Assembly: GCA_964511535.1 (NCBI GenBank)
Contig: CAZEFW010000117.1
Coordinates: 1-29,919, forward strand
DNA length: 29,919 nt
Direction of reading: 5' to 3'
From: CAZCFB01 sp964511535
GTDB taxonomy: Bacteria; Myxococcota_A; Polyangia; GCA-2747355; CAZCFB01
Shown here: one piece after another, positions 7,761 to 17,182 of the stretch
Position numbering within the stretch: position 1 is the first letter of the stretch
How the letters are laid out: each line of letters begins with the position of its first letter
Program-made: the position numbers and the translations under genes
The notes under the pieces: generated by a model
What the model was told of the DNA's origin: nothing
The model's input: the letters and a program-made list of their open reading frames with translations, nothing else
The model's database searches: none

Positions 7761-10535
7761 GTGAAGCGCGCGAGGATCATACTGCTGTGGGTGGGGATGC
7801 TGGGGGTGGGGTGCGCAGAGCATCCAGCCACGGCCACGGCCACGGCCACGGCCACGGCCACGGCCACGGCCACGTTGGGGGTGCATCGGTTGATATATAT
7901 CGATGAGCCGCTGGCAGAGGAGCGGCGGGCGCGGATGGAGGCGTGGGGGATCCGGCCGGTGCTGCGACGGGGCGGCGGCGAGTGGCTGGCCGTGGGCGAG
8001 GCGCGGGCGTTCGAGGGGCTGCCCGCGGCGCTGGGCATAAAGCGGGTTCGCCGACCCGAGGCTCGAGAGAAGATTGGACCGAAGCTGGCGGCGCGGCTCG
8101 CATCGGCGCCGGGCGAGGCGGTGACAGTGTGGGCGCTGTTCTCCTATTTCACGGACGACCCGACGCGGCTGCTGTCGCTGGTGCGGCCCCTGGACGCCGG
8201 GGCGCGGCGGGTGACCCAGGCGCCGATCTACCAGGTCGCGCTGTCCTCGGCGGGGGCGGCGCTGGACCTGGCCGGCCTGGATCCGGTTCGCTACCTGGAG
8301 CTGGAGCCGGGGCCAGGCATCCCGCTGCTGGACGAGTCGCGCAAGGCCATCGGGGTGGAGAAGCTGCACGCCGCCGACACCAGCGTCACGCCGCCCAAGT
8401 ATGACCTGGCGGGCCTCGGCACCGTGGGGGGCGTGTGGGATCCCCAGGGGGTGGATCCGAGCCACGAGGATCTCAAGTCGCAGCTGCTGCGGCACACCGA
8501 CCCGAAGATCCCTTATTCGCTGGGCCATGGCACGGCGGTCTCGGGCTGCGTGGCCGGCAGCGGCAAGCGCTCGGCGGTCCCGCCGGCGCACCCGTGGAAG
8601 CCGTTCCAGCTGCGGGGCATGGCGCCCGAGGCGAAGCTGGTCACCTATGTGACCCAGAAGGACCAGGACAAGAGCGGCAAGCCCACCACCTTCGCCCAGC
8701 AGTACGAAGAGGCGCGCAGCATCTACAAGATCGACGTGGTCAACTTCTCCTTCTCTCTCGGCTACCACGGCTCGTACCCGTCCTCGGCGGCCAACCTGGA
8801 CTATGTCATCTACCGCGCCAACCCGGCGCTGCCCACGCCGGTGCCGTTCTGCCTCTCGTCCGGCAACGAGGGGTGGAAGTATGGCTACGGCTCGGTCACC
8901 GGCTTCTCGTCCGCCAAGAACGTGCTGTCGGTGGGGGCGTCGGACTGGGCCGACGGGACGCTGGTCTCTTTTTCGAGCCACGGGCCCACCCTCGACGGGC
9001 GCATCAAGCCGGAGTTCACCGCGCCGGGCTGCTCATCCCACGGCAAGGTGGAGGTGGGGATCGACCGGGTGCGGTTGCTCGGGCCCCGAGCGCCGGTCAA
9101 GCAGTGGACCTTCGACACCTCCACCGAGGGGTGGAAGATCGTGCGCCACCTGGAGAAGATGGCCAGCCGGCGCGGGGTGCTCACTGCCCGCACAACCGGC
9201 AACGATCCCGGCTTCTACAGCCCGGACAAGCTGGGGCTCGATCCGGACAAGTACCCCACGGTGGAGATCACGCTGAGCGCCGAGCGGCACCACCGAGCCG
9301 AGCTGTTCTGGAAGACCGATCGGGCGGGGTGGTCGGGCCGCCGCATGAAGCATTTCTTCGTCAACGGCGACGGCAAGCCCCACACCTACCGCATCGACGT
9401 GGGCAGCCACGGTGAGTGGAAGGATACGATCCAGCAGCTGCGGGTGGACCCGCTGGCCACGGGCATCATGCTCACGGTTCAGAAGAGCAACAGCTACTGG
9501 ACCTCCTGCGGCACCAGCATGTCGTCTCCCATCGCGGCGGGGGGCATCCTGCTGATGGTGCAGGCCTGGCGGCGGGCGTTTCCCTCGGGGACGCGCAACC
9601 CGACGCCCGCGCAGGTGCGGGCGCTCATCGCGGCCACGGCCCGGGACATGGTGGGCAAGGGGCCGGGCAAGAACCCCTCCACGGGGACGCTGACCGAGTA
9701 TGGCAAGGGGCCGGACTTCGCCAGCGGGTACGGCGAGATGGACGTGGGCAAGGCTGTGGGGCTGATCCGCGCCGCGGGCAAGGGGCCGAGCGCGTTCCTG
9801 TCGGGGTCGCTGGCGGCCACCGGGCGCAAGGCGGCCTTCAGGTTCAAGCTCAAGGGGGCGTCGATCCCGGCGCTGTCGGCGACGCTGGCCTGGGATGACC
9901 CGCCGGGAGAGCCGGGGGCGACCTCGCCGCTGCAGAACGACCTGGACCTGAAGGTCATCGGCCCCGACGGCAAGGACCACCTGCCGTGGAAGCTGGACCA
10001 CAAGAACCCCACCGCCCCGGCTGCCCGGGGTGTGGACCGGATCAACCTGCTGGAGCAGGTGCCGCTGGCGGCGCCCGCGGCGGGAACCTACCAGATCGTC
10101 GTCTCCGCGCACCAGCTGGCGAGGCGGCCGCAGGCGTTCGAGCTGGTGCTCTCGGATGTCTCTGCGCTGGACGGCGCCGTGGAGGCGGACCGGGACGGCG
10201 ACGGCTACTTCGGCGACGACTGCGATGACAGCGACCCGGCGGTCAACCCGGGGGCCAAGGAGATCCCGGGCAACGGCAGGGACGATGACTGTGACGCCAA
10301 GACGCCCGACGTGATCGCCCCGGACGCGGGGCCGCCGGACGCGGCGCAGGCGGCGGACAGGGCCACCGGAGCGGACCAGGCGCCCACCTCGCTGATGCTC
10401 TACGGCGGCGGCGGGTGTGCCCTGGGCGGCGGAGGGGAAGGGGCGCTGCTGCTGGCCGGGCTGCTGCTGGCGCTGGTGATCAGGCGTAGAACAGCACGCC
10501 CAGCCGCAGGCCGTTGCGCTCGCACATCTCGATGA
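7761..10535 (+). CDS. S8 (subtilisin-like) serine protease, lipoprotein N-terminus and MYXO-CTERM-like C-terminus
   Basis: A 924-aa exported protease. I chose GTG 7761 because GCAGGAG lies 7 bp upstream and the product starts with a lipoprotein signal (lipobox GVGC, Cys18). An (Ala-Thr)8 run encoded by a perfect hexanucleotide repeat follows. The catalytic triad is Asp227 (GGVWDPQG), His256 (GHGTAVSG) and Ser586 (GTSMSSP), with oxyanion Asn369 (SSGNEG). The Asn-to-Ser distance is 217 residues against 66 in subtilisin, because a roughly 150-residue beta-rich domain (about 430-575, beginning WTFDTSTEGW) is inserted. A C-terminal beta-sandwich follows, then a MopE-like Asp-rich metal-binding motif from D810 (DRDGDGYFGDDCDDSDP), an Asp/Ala linker, and a Gly-rich Cys, hydrophobic helix and RRR tail near 886-911 like MYXO-CTERM sorting signals. 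The last 56 bp overlap the opposite-strand gene. Confidence 0.9.
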   Translation: MKRARIILLWVGMLGVGCAEHPATATATATATATATATLGVHRLIYIDEPLAEERRARMEAWGIRPVLRRGGGEWLAVGEARAFEGLPAALGIKRVRRPEAREKIGPKLAARLASAPGEAVTVWALFSYFTDDPTRLLSLVRPLDAGARRVTQAPIYQVALSSAGAALDLAGLDPVRYLELEPGPGIPLLDESRKAIGVEKLHAADTSVTPPKYDLAGLGTVGGVWDPQGVDPSHEDLKSQLLRHTDPKIPYSLGHGTAVSGCVAGSGKRSAVPPAHPWKPFQLRGMAPEAKLVTYVTQKDQDKSGKPTTFAQQYEEARSIYKIDVVNFSFSLGYHGSYPSSAANLDYVIYRANPALPTPVPFCLSSGNEGWKYGYGSVTGFSSAKNVLSVGASDWADGTLVSFSSHGPTLDGRIKPEFTAPGCSSHGKVEVGIDRVRLLGPRAPVKQWTFDTSTEGWKIVRHLEKMASRRGVLTARTTGNDPGFYSPDKLGLDPDKYPTVEITLSAERHHRAELFWKTDRAGWSGRRMKHFFVNGDGKPHTYRIDVGSHGEWKDTIQQLRVDPLATGIMLTVQKSNSYWTSCGTSMSSPIAAGGILLMVQAWRRAFPSGTRNPTPAQVRALIAATARDMVGKGPGKNPSTGTLTEYGKGPDFASGYGEMDVGKAVGLIRAAGKGPSAFLSGSLAATGRKAAFRFKLKGASIPALSATLAWDDPPGEPGATSPLQNDLDLKVIGPDGKDHLPWKLDHKNPTAPAARGVDRINLLEQVPLAAPAAGTYQIVVSAHQLARRPQAFELVLSDVSALDGAVEADRDGDGYFGDDCDDSDPAVNPGAKEIPGNGRDDDCDAKTPDVIAPDAGPPDAAQAADRATGADQAPTSLMLYGGGGCALGGGGEGALLLAGLLLALVIRRRTARPAAGRCARTSR
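7827..7874 (+). repeat. Perfect GCCACG hexanucleotide repeat, 8 copies
   Basis: Eight uninterrupted copies of GCCACG lie in frame inside the S8 protease gene and encode (Ala-Thr)8 at residues 23-38, directly after the lipidation Cys18. Perfect conservation at the nucleotide level suggests recent slippage. Because the unit is 6 bp, gain or loss of copies changes linker length without a frameshift. Confidence 0.95.
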
Positions 10536-11847
10536 GGGTCTGCAGCTCGTTGGCGGTGTTGAAGAACGAGGTCAGCTCCGGCTGGTCCATCTCCAGGCGG
10601 TTGGCCAGCCACGCCTCCTGATCGCCGCTCCAGCGGTAGTTCTCGAAGTTCCACATGTGGCGGATGAAGGCCTCGACGGTCTGGCCGAACTGGTCCGGGT
10701 CCAGCGCGCGCAGGCGCTGCATCAGCCGGGAATGGTCCACGAGCCACACCGCGCCGTCGTCATCACCGTCGAGGGCCTCGGTCAGCTCGAGCACCCCGCC
10801 CAGGGGCGCGAGCTCGCCGTCGTCGAACGACTCCATGATGTCGCCCTCGGGGCAACCGTAGGGCAGGATGTCCGCCATGGCGTGGGGCAGCGGCATGGAG
10901 GCGAGGTTCTCCACCTCCTCGTCGTCCAGCGGCGGCATGGCGTCGCCCACGTTCAGGTTCAGCAGCGGGAAGAAGACCTCGTCCAGGTAGGCCACACGGT
11001 TGCCGGGCGTGCTGGCCCAGGTGTGCACCATGGCCAGCAGCTCCAGCAGGTCGAGCAGCTCCGGGATACGCTCCGTCGGCGTCCCCACCGGCAGGCGGCG
11101 CAGGCGGTCCACCACCGGGTGCAGGTCGCCTTGCATCGGGCCGAGCAGGCGGGCGCGGTGGCCCACGCGGTAGTGGTTGAGCACCTTGATCAGCTCGCCC
11201 GACTTCGCCCCGCGCACCTGCTGCTTGAGCTGCTCCAGATCCAGGGCCACGAAGCAGGCGCGGCCGCCACCCTTGCCGCCGTCCTCCTGCTCGATCCCCT
11301 TGCCGTGGCGCTCGCTGAAGCGGAACAGGTCCACCGAGCGGTCTGTCCATTCGGGCACGGCGAACTGACGCCGGGCGAAGAACGCTTCACAGCCGGGGCC
11401 GGCGAGCTGCGCCGTCAGGCTGCGCAGCGCCTCCTGCTCGGCCAGCTCCTCGCCGTCCAGCAGGGAGGTCGCCGGGTCGTCGCTCTCGGGCAGCACTCGT
11501 CCGCGGGACTGGCGCTCTCCCTCGCGGAAGACGCTGAAGAACAGCTCCAGCCCGTCGGGGGCGACGATGAGCTCCAGCGCGGTGGCGGTGCCCTCGCTCA
11601 GCACCTCCGCCACCCGGGGCACCATCATGGGCCAGCCGCCGTCGTTGCCCTCGTCGCGCAGGGTGGTCATTGAGAAGGCGAGCCACGGCACGCCGCGCAC
11701 CTCCACCTCGACGAAGGCGAGCCACACCCGGCCGATCCCCTCGCGGCGCAGCACGTTGCGCACCGTGTCGGGCGAGTGCTGATCCTTGCGAACCAGGTAA
11801 CAGGAGATTCCGTTGCGGGTCAGTTGCGTTTGCTCTGCATCAGACAT
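10480..11847 (-). CDS. Uncharacterised 455-aa acidic cytoplasmic protein
   Basis: No recognised domain, signal peptide or membrane segment is visible. The N-terminal 110 residues look like a mixed alpha/beta fold (YLVRKDQHSPDTVRNVLRREGIGRVWLAFVEVEV... WPMMVPRVAEVL). The middle is helical with Asp/Glu-rich stretches, and the C-terminal 100 residues contain Trp- and Phe-rich helices (FIRHMWNFENYRWSG). A large soluble protein of lineage-restricted distribution is the best description. The ATG at 11847 has no strong ribosome-binding site. Its last 56 bp overlap the S8 protease gene tail to tail, and three 35-bp-spaced repeats lie just upstream. The long, compositionally normal frame with strong third-position GC supports it as a real gene. 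Confidence 0.75.
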   Translation of the reverse strand: MSDAEQTQLTRNGISCYLVRKDQHSPDTVRNVLRREGIGRVWLAFVEVEVRGVPWLAFSMTTLRDEGNDGGWPMMVPRVAEVLSEGTATALELIVAPDGLELFFSVFREGERQSRGRVLPESDDPATSLLDGEELAEQEALRSLTAQLAGPGCEAFFARRQFAVPEWTDRSVDLFRFSERHGKGIEQEDGGKGGGRACFVALDLEQLKQQVRGAKSGELIKVLNHYRVGHRARLLGPMQGDLHPVVDRLRRLPVGTPTERIPELLDLLELLAMVHTWASTPGNRVAYLDEVFFPLLNLNVGDAMPPLDDEEVENLASMPLPHAMADILPYGCPEGDIMESFDDGELAPLGGVLELTEALDGDDDGAVWLVDHSRLMQRLRALDPDQFGQTVEAFIRHMWNFENYRWSGDQEAWLANRLEMDQPELTSFFNTANELQTLIEMCERNGLRLGVLFYA

Positions 11848-11864
11848 GCGGCGTGTTTATCACA

Positions 11865-11964
11865 AAAAGGGGACGCTTTTCAGAAGTTAAGGAATTAAGA
11901 AAAGGGGACGCTTTTCAGAAGCTAAGAAGTTCTGAAAAGGGGACGCTTCTCAGAAGTCGAGAAG
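11865..11964. repeat. Three direct repeats at 35-bp spacing, each forming a small hairpin
   Basis: A core reading AAAAGGGGACGCTT(T/C)TCAGAAG begins at 11865, 11900 and 11935, exactly 35 bp apart, with about 13 bp of variable sequence between. In each unit CTTTTC can pair with a downstream GAAAAG (11876-11881 with 11899-11904; 11911-11916 with 11934-11939). In the third unit both arms differ, CTTCTC (11946-11951) with GAGAAG (11959-11964), a compensatory change. Unit 2 extends to a perfect 10-bp stem (11911-11920 with 11930-11939). It lies downstream of the beta-propeller lipoprotein gene and upstream of the 455-aa gene. Confidence 0.85.
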
Positions 11965-11976
11965 GCAACAAGCGAT

Positions 11977-12984
11977 TCACGGCCCACCGCACCCGAGGTC
12001 ACACATGCTCAACCCGATGCGCTCGGTGGCCGGGGCCCAGCCGTCGCGGGCGTTGTACCAGGCCCACAGCTGGTCACCGACGAACTCGGTGTCGAACCCG
12101 TAGACCAGCGCCCGCTTCCAGCCGGAGCTCGCGGGCGAGATCACCGCCCCCGCGCCGGGGCATACCTTCTGCCAATTCAGGCCGTCGTCGCTCTGGAGCA
12201 CCATGATGGCGCTGCGCCCCTTGCCGTCAGCGTCGGTGTAGATGCCGTTGGACAGCGCAACCAGCCTCCCCCCGAGGGGGCGGTCCAGCAGCTTGATGGA
12301 CCCGGCGCCCTTGTTTCGCAGCGGGTCCTTGGCGTCCGGACGGATCAGGGGCGCTGCCTCGCGGGTGTATGGCCCCGTGAGCTTCTTGGCCCGGGCCAGG
12401 CCGATGTACTTGGGCTCGAATACGCCCGCCGCCGCCAGCCACACCCCGCCAGCGCTGTAATACAGCCAGTACTGGCCGTCGCGCTTGATCACGAACGGGT
12501 TGCTCACCGTGGCCGTGCCCTCCTTCTCCCAGGCCAGCGCGGGTTTGAGCACCTCCGTCGGGGTGGCCCAGCTGTACAGGTCGGCGGAGGTGCTGACCAT
12601 GAGGGATGACGCGCCGGCGACGATCTTCTCGAAGAAGAGGTGGAAGGTCTGCCCCTCCTTGAAGACGAATGCGCGGAACGCCATGGCCCCGAACAGCGGG
12701 GCGCCCTTGCGCTCCCACTTCGCCCCGTCGTCGGAGACATGGTGGTGGATGCCGAACAGGCTGTTGGCGAACAGATGCCACTTGCCGTCCGGCGCCCGGG
12801 ACGGGGCCACCACCGTGGGGTCCCCGATGAGGAACTGCCCCGTGGGAGGCTCGATGAGCGGATTGTCCTGGTGGTCGGTCCAGCCGCACAGATGCTCGGC
12901 CAGATCGATGGAGCGGTCCGAATCAAACGGGCATGGCTCGGCGCAGCCTGCCAGCACCAACGCCGTGATCAGGTATCGAATCAC
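11977..12984 (-). CDS. Lipoprotein with five-bladed beta-propeller (GH43/GH32-like) fold
   Basis: A 335-aa predicted lipoprotein starting at GTG 12984, giving the signal VIRYLITALVLAGC with lipobox LAGC. A longer frame to 13044 would run through a REP-like palindrome and has no signal logic. The mature part shows the repeated pattern of clan-J/F glycosidase propellers: DNPLIEPP, GDPTVVAPSRAPDGKWHLFAN, HVSDDGAKWERKG, FKEGQTFHLFFE, IKRDGQYWLYYSAGG, SDDGLNWQKV and FVGDQLWAWYNARDG. The Asp of GDPTVV is a candidate catalytic residue, and Glu in DTEFVGD a possible partner, but neither is proven. Related proteins act on arabinan, xylan, fructan or mannoside chains; the substrate is unknown. It lies downstream of the Pit permease gene across a terminator-like hairpin. 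Confidence 0.8.
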   Translation of the reverse strand: MIRYLITALVLAGCAEPCPFDSDRSIDLAEHLCGWTDHQDNPLIEPPTGQFLIGDPTVVAPSRAPDGKWHLFANSLFGIHHHVSDDGAKWERKGAPLFGAMAFRAFVFKEGQTFHLFFEKIVAGASSLMVSTSADLYSWATPTEVLKPALAWEKEGTATVSNPFVIKRDGQYWLYYSAGGVWLAAAGVFEPKYIGLARAKKLTGPYTREAAPLIRPDAKDPLRNKGAGSIKLLDRPLGGRLVALSNGIYTDADGKGRSAIMVLQSDDGLNWQKVCPGAGAVISPASSGWKRALVYGFDTEFVGDQLWAWYNARDGWAPATERIGLSMCDLGCGGP

Positions 12985-13007
12985 GCGTCCGAGCCTACCA
13001 CGATAAA

Positions 13008-13044
13008 ATGTCAAGTGATGGGGTCTGACCCCCCTACTTGACAT
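13008..13044. terminator. REP-like palindrome, probable intrinsic terminator after pit
   Basis: ATGTCAAGT (13008-13016) pairs with ACTTGACAT (13036-13044), and inside it GGGGTC (13020-13025) pairs with GACCCC (13027-13032) around a single T. On the minus strand the hairpin is followed by TTTTAT, giving an intrinsic-terminator shape just after the stop of the Pit gene at 13048. The GGGGTCTGACCCC core also resembles dispersed REP-like palindromes. Confidence 0.65.
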
Positions 13045-13047
13045 ATT

Positions 13048-14277
13048 TCAGGAGAAGACGCGGAGGAGGTAGAAGACGGCGATGCAGACGCCGGCTGCGG
13101 CGGGGATGGTGACGAGCCAGGAGATGATGATGTTGCGGATGATGGCCATGTTCAGCGCGGTCATGCCCCGGGCGAAGCCGACGCCGATGACCGAGCCCAC
13201 CAGGGTGTGGGTGGTGGACAGGGGCAGGCCCAGCTTGGAGCCGATGAGGATGGTGATGGCCGCGCCGAACTCCGCCGCGAACCCGCGCGACGGCGTCACC
13301 TCGGTGATGCGGGTGCCGATGGTGGCCATCACCTTGTAGCCGTAGGTGCCGAGGCCGATGACGATGCCGATGCCGCCGGCGCCCAGGATCCAGAACGGCA
13401 CGCTCACCTTCTGGGTCACGGCGCCGGCCGTCAGCACCGAGTACACCGCCGCCATGGGCCCCACCGCGTTGGCCACGTCGTTGGCCCCGTGGGCGAAGGC
13501 CACGAACGCGGCCGTGGTGATCTGCAGGTAGCGGAAGATCGGCTCCATCCCCTCCCGTCCGGCGACCACCTTCTCCTCGGGCCGCCGCATCATGCGCGCC
13601 GCCAGGTAGCCCATCAGCCCCACCGCCACGGCGAGCCCGATGGAGTGGTACCAGAGCAGGTTCAGCTTCAGGTTCTTCAGCCCCTTGAACATCATCACCA
13701 GCGCCAGCACCGCCAGCATGGCCCCCACCAGCGTCGGGAACCATTGCCAGGCGGCCAGCCCCGGCTGCTCGCTGGTGGTGATCCGCTTGCGCACCTGAGA
13801 GTAGAGCAGCCAGCCGATGAACCCGCCGGTGAAGGGCGAGATCACCCAGCTGGCCGCCACCGCGCCGAGGGTGCCCCAGGACACGGCCCCGGCGCCCCCC
13901 ATCAGGATGCCGAAGCCGGCCACCGCTCCGACGATGGCGTGGGTGGTGCTCACGGGCCAGGCCAGCAGCGTGGCCACGTTGAGCCACACCGCCGCGCCGG
14001 TGAGCGCCGCGGTCATGCCCTGGGCGAACAGCCGCGGATCGCCGGCGAAGATGGCCGGGTCCACGATGCCCTTGCGTACGGTGTCAGTGACGTAGGCGCC
14101 CACGAGGGTCGCGCCCAGGAACTCGAGGACGCCAGCTATGACGATGGCCTGGCGCAGGGTGAGCGCCCCGGATCCCACCGACGTGCCCATGGCGTTGGCC
14201 ACGTCGTTGGCCCCGATGTTCCAGGCCATATACAGGCCCACCAGGGCACAGATCCACAACAGAGGGTCTGAGTACAT
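13048..14277 (-). CDS. pit: PiT-family inorganic phosphate permease
   Basis: A 409-aa inner-membrane transporter. Two copies of the family signature are present: NIGANDVANAMGTSVGSGAL near residues 20-40 and FAHGANDVANAVGPM in the second half, reflecting the inverted duplication of PiT proteins. About ten hydrophobic segments are visible, and the C-terminal part holds the STTHTLVGSVIGVG motif that mirrors the STTHAIVGAVAGFG motif of the first half. PiT proteins move metal-phosphate or phosphate with H+ or Na+. It follows the DUF47 gene by 7 bp, the classic accessory-permease pair. A palindromic terminator lies just past the stop codon. Confidence 0.93.
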   Translation of the reverse strand: MYSDPLLWICALVGLYMAWNIGANDVANAMGTSVGSGALTLRQAIVIAGVLEFLGATLVGAYVTDTVRKGIVDPAIFAGDPRLFAQGMTAALTGAAVWLNVATLLAWPVSTTHAIVGAVAGFGILMGGAGAVSWGTLGAVAASWVISPFTGGFIGWLLYSQVRKRITTSEQPGLAAWQWFPTLVGAMLAVLALVMMFKGLKNLKLNLLWYHSIGLAVAVGLMGYLAARMMRRPEEKVVAGREGMEPIFRYLQITTAAFVAFAHGANDVANAVGPMAAVYSVLTAGAVTQKVSVPFWILGAGGIGIVIGLGTYGYKVMATIGTRITEVTPSRGFAAEFGAAITILIGSKLGLPLSTTHTLVGSVIGVGFARGMTALNMAIIRNIIISWLVTIPAAAGVCIAVFYLLRVFS

Positions 14278-14284
14278 CGATCCC

Positions 14285-14959
14285 TCAGGAGGCCATGAAG
14301 AGGCGCAGGCGGGCGGTCATCTGCTCGGCGTAGTTGGCGAGGTCGCCGATCTTGTTGAAGATCTTCATCCACAGAAAAATCGCGGCCGGCTTGAACTGGT
14401 CCTCGTGCTCAAAAAAAGCCTTTGCCAGCCGGTCCCCCACCTTGTCCGCCTCGTGCTCCATGCGGTCCAGCTCGTCCATCATCTCGGTTACCCGCAGGGC
14501 GTCCGGCCCGGCGAACGTCGAGCTCACCAGGTTATCCAGCTCGTCGACGATCTTGGTGCTCTGGGTCACCACCGCCACGCACCCGTCCACATGCTCCCGC
14601 AGGATCGCGGCCAGGGCGTCGGGCAGCGGCTCCATGGGGCGCATGGTGATCAGCACCGCCAGGTCCTCGGCGATGTCCGCGATGGAGTCCTGGGACGAGA
14701 GCACCTTGAGCAGGTCCCCCCGGCTCACCGGCATGAAGAGGGACTTGGGCAGCTGGTCGCGCACCTCAACCTTCAGCTCGTCCGCGTCGGACTCCAGCTG
14801 CGAGGTCTGCTGGGCCAGCTCCTGCAGCTTCTCGTACTCGCCCGCCTGGCACGCCTCGATGAGGGGAACCGCCATCTCCGCGCACTCCTGCACCTTGTGC
14901 TGGTGCTCCTGCAGCGGACCGAAGGGGGACTTGCTGACCAGCTTACTGATCCACGCCAT
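14285..14959 (-). CDS. DUF47/PhoU-like phosphate transport accessory protein
   Basis: A 224-aa, largely helical cytoplasmic protein matching the DUF47 (TIGR00153) family, distant relatives of PhoU. It shows the family start (SKLVSKSPFGPLQEHQHKVQEC), a repeated Glu/Asp-rich three-helix-bundle pattern, and the EHEADKVGDRLAKAFFEHEDQF segment that fits the metal-binding E/DxxxD motif of PhoU-like bundles. A strong ribosome-binding site, AGGAGG, lies about 7 bp before the ATG. It is 7 bp upstream of the Pit gene and 35 bp downstream of hppA on the same strand. The family is known to pair with PiT permeases and probably regulates their transport. Confidence 0.9.
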   Translation of the reverse strand: MAWISKLVSKSPFGPLQEHQHKVQECAEMAVPLIEACQAGEYEKLQELAQQTSQLESDADELKVEVRDQLPKSLFMPVSRGDLLKVLSSQDSIADIAEDLAVLITMRPMEPLPDALAAILREHVDGCVAVVTQSTKIVDELDNLVSSTFAGPDALRVTEMMDELDRMEHEADKVGDRLAKAFFEHEDQFKPAAIFLWMKIFNKIGDLANYAEQMTARLRLFMAS

Positions 14960-14994
14960 CTGATGCCTCCTGGGGTTTCCGGCAGGCTAATGCA

Positions 14995-17160
<2,166 letters not shown>

Positions 17161-17167
17161 GGCGGAG

Positions 17168-17173
17168 CCTCCT
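17168..17173 (-). promoter_or_regulatory. Ribosome-binding site fixing the TTG start of hppA
   Basis: AGGAGG on the minus strand ends 7 bp before TTG 17160. No ATG or GTG is better placed, so translation from TTG is the best reading. The site lies in the 22-bp gap after the dGTPase-like gene, consistent with an operon. Confidence 0.7.
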
Positions 17174-17182
17174 GCTTGGGGG

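Noticed and set aside
11865..11964. Possible mini CRISPR array
   Set aside because: Only three repeats with about 13-bp gaps; spacers are far too short, units contain stems across the gaps, and no cas genes are near.
12985..13044. Longer N-terminus of the beta-propeller lipoprotein from ATG 13044
   Set aside because: It would translate the REP-like palindrome and bury the lipoprotein signal; GTG 12984 gives a proper signal peptide.
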